Below, piece by piece: positions 13,569 to 14,157 of a DNA stretch of 14,157 bases. The translations under genes and the position numbers were made by a program. The notes beneath the pieces are model-generated. The model was not told where the DNA came from. It worked only from the letters and a program-made list of their open reading frames with translations, and did not search any database. The stretch's first letter is position 1. Every line of letters starts with the position of its first letter. The stretch is taken from positions 1-14,157 of the forward strand of contig JANMDR010000219.1 in the NCBI GenBank assembly GCA_031376425.1. Reading direction: 5' to 3'. Source of the stretch: JANMDR01 sp031376425 (lineage in GTDB: Bacteria > Pseudomonadota > Gammaproteobacteria > Burkholderiales > Usitatibacteraceae).

Positions 13569-14157
13569 TTATTGAGAGGGTTGTTGCATTAAGAAATCTT
13601 CGCGCAGCATAGAATACATGATTGCATCATGATTTTTACCATGATGGTCACGGGCGTTCAAGCGCAATATACCTTCGCGTACAAAGCCGGCTTTTTCCAT
13701 CACGCGTATGCTTTGGGCATTATCGCCATGTATCCAAGCAAAAAGCCGCACACATTGCGCATAATTGAAACATAAATCGCAAATCGCACCGCAGGCCTCG
13801 GCAGCAAAACCTTTGCCCCAAGCGCTCGGACGAAAAAAATAGCCCAATTCCATAGATGGAATTTCCCAGTTGATGCTGTGGGGGCCGATACCACCTAGAT
13901 AATCGCCGCTGGCTTTTTCAAATACCGCCAGTGTGAGACCGGTGCGCGACAGCCACAGGCTGTGCATGCGTCTGGCGTAAGCTTCTGATGCCTCAACGGT
14001 ATCGTGGGTATCCACCCATGGCATAAATTGCTTGGCGAGAGGGCGATTTTCATCGATGGAGGCGAAGACGGCCGGCCCATCACCAGCTGCGAAGGGTCGT
14101 AGTATAAGACGCGTCGTTTCCAGCCGCTCGGGAAGATTAAGCAGAGGTGGGTGCTTT
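13569..14157 (-). CDS. GNAT-family N-acetyltransferase (RimJ/RimL type), 5' end beyond the window
   Basis: The minus-strand frame is open from the window edge to the stop at 13571-13569, giving 195 visible codons. The ATG at 14024 is not the true start: the upstream codons read LPERLETTRLILRPF (visible residues 8-22), the classic first strand of RimL-type acetyltransferases, followed by IDENRPLAKQFMPWVDT. The start must lie just outside the window. Acetyl-CoA binding is shown by the loop RPSAWGKGFAAEA (about 109-121), and the later helix NAQSIRVMEKAGF (about 146-158) is family-typical. Such enzymes acetylate the N-termini of ribosomal proteins, or small amines and antibiotics; the substrate here cannot be told from sequence. 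It precedes lysS by 11 bases on the same strand. Confidence 0.9.
   Translation of the reverse strand, partial: KHPPLLNLPERLETTRLILRPFAAGDGPAVFASIDENRPLAKQFMPWVDTHDTVEASEAYARRMHSLWLSRTGLTLAVFEKASGDYLGGIGPHSINWEIPSMELGYFFRPSAWGKGFAAEACGAICDLCFNYAQCVRLFAWIHGDNAQSIRVMEKAGFVREGILRLNARDHHGKNHDAIMYSMLREDFLMQQPSQ

Noticed and set aside
13895..14083. Minus-strand frame overlapping the start of the GNAT gene
   Set aside because: The GNAT frame continues through this region with a conserved N-terminal strand, so the overlapping frame is a shadow.

Overview
The window reads as a chromosomal, housekeeping stretch from a betaproteobacterium, most likely of the Burkholderiales (an Oxalobacteraceae-like relative is my best guess). 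Two things support this: the gene order lepA-lepB-DUF4845-rnc-era-recO-pdxJ-acpS-nagZ, which is typical of that class, and earP, the arginine rhamnosyltransferase for EF-P found in beta- and some gammaproteobacteria. Base composition looks close to half GC and uniform. I see no tRNA, rRNA, CRISPR array, transposase, integrase or phage gene.

Layout. Positions 1-947 (minus strand) hold the 5' part of a UrtA-type urea-binding protein, running off the left edge. A 355-base divergent intergenic region (948-1302) follows. From 1303 to 11325 ten plus-strand genes run in one direction: lepA, lepB, a DUF4845 membrane protein, rnc, era, recO, pdxJ, acpS, nagZ, earP. Spacing is tight from recO to acpS (4-base overlap recO/pdxJ, 5 bases pdxJ/acpS), which suggests cotranscription. 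On the right a minus-strand group converges on earP with a 3-base gap. In its own reading order it is a GNAT acetyltransferase (5' end beyond the window), lysS, and an unrecognised 226-residue protein.

Functions. Much of the plus-strand cluster serves translation and RNA: EF-4 (LepA), RNase III, the 16S-binding GTPase Era, and EarP, which modifies EF-P; LysRS lies opposite. The rest covers protein export (signal peptidase I), recombination repair (RecO), vitamin B6 synthesis (PdxJ), acyl carrier protein activation (AcpS) and peptidoglycan recycling (NagZ).

I found no convincing new system. The points most worth a second look are departures from the standard forms of known genes: a RecO with a long N-terminal tail and an internal insert, a LepB with an apparent extra pair of membrane segments, a UrtA-like protein with an anchor-like N-terminus, a palindrome over the era ribosome binding site next to a TTG start, an intercistronic inverted repeat between lysS and the unknown gene, and earP without efp beside it.
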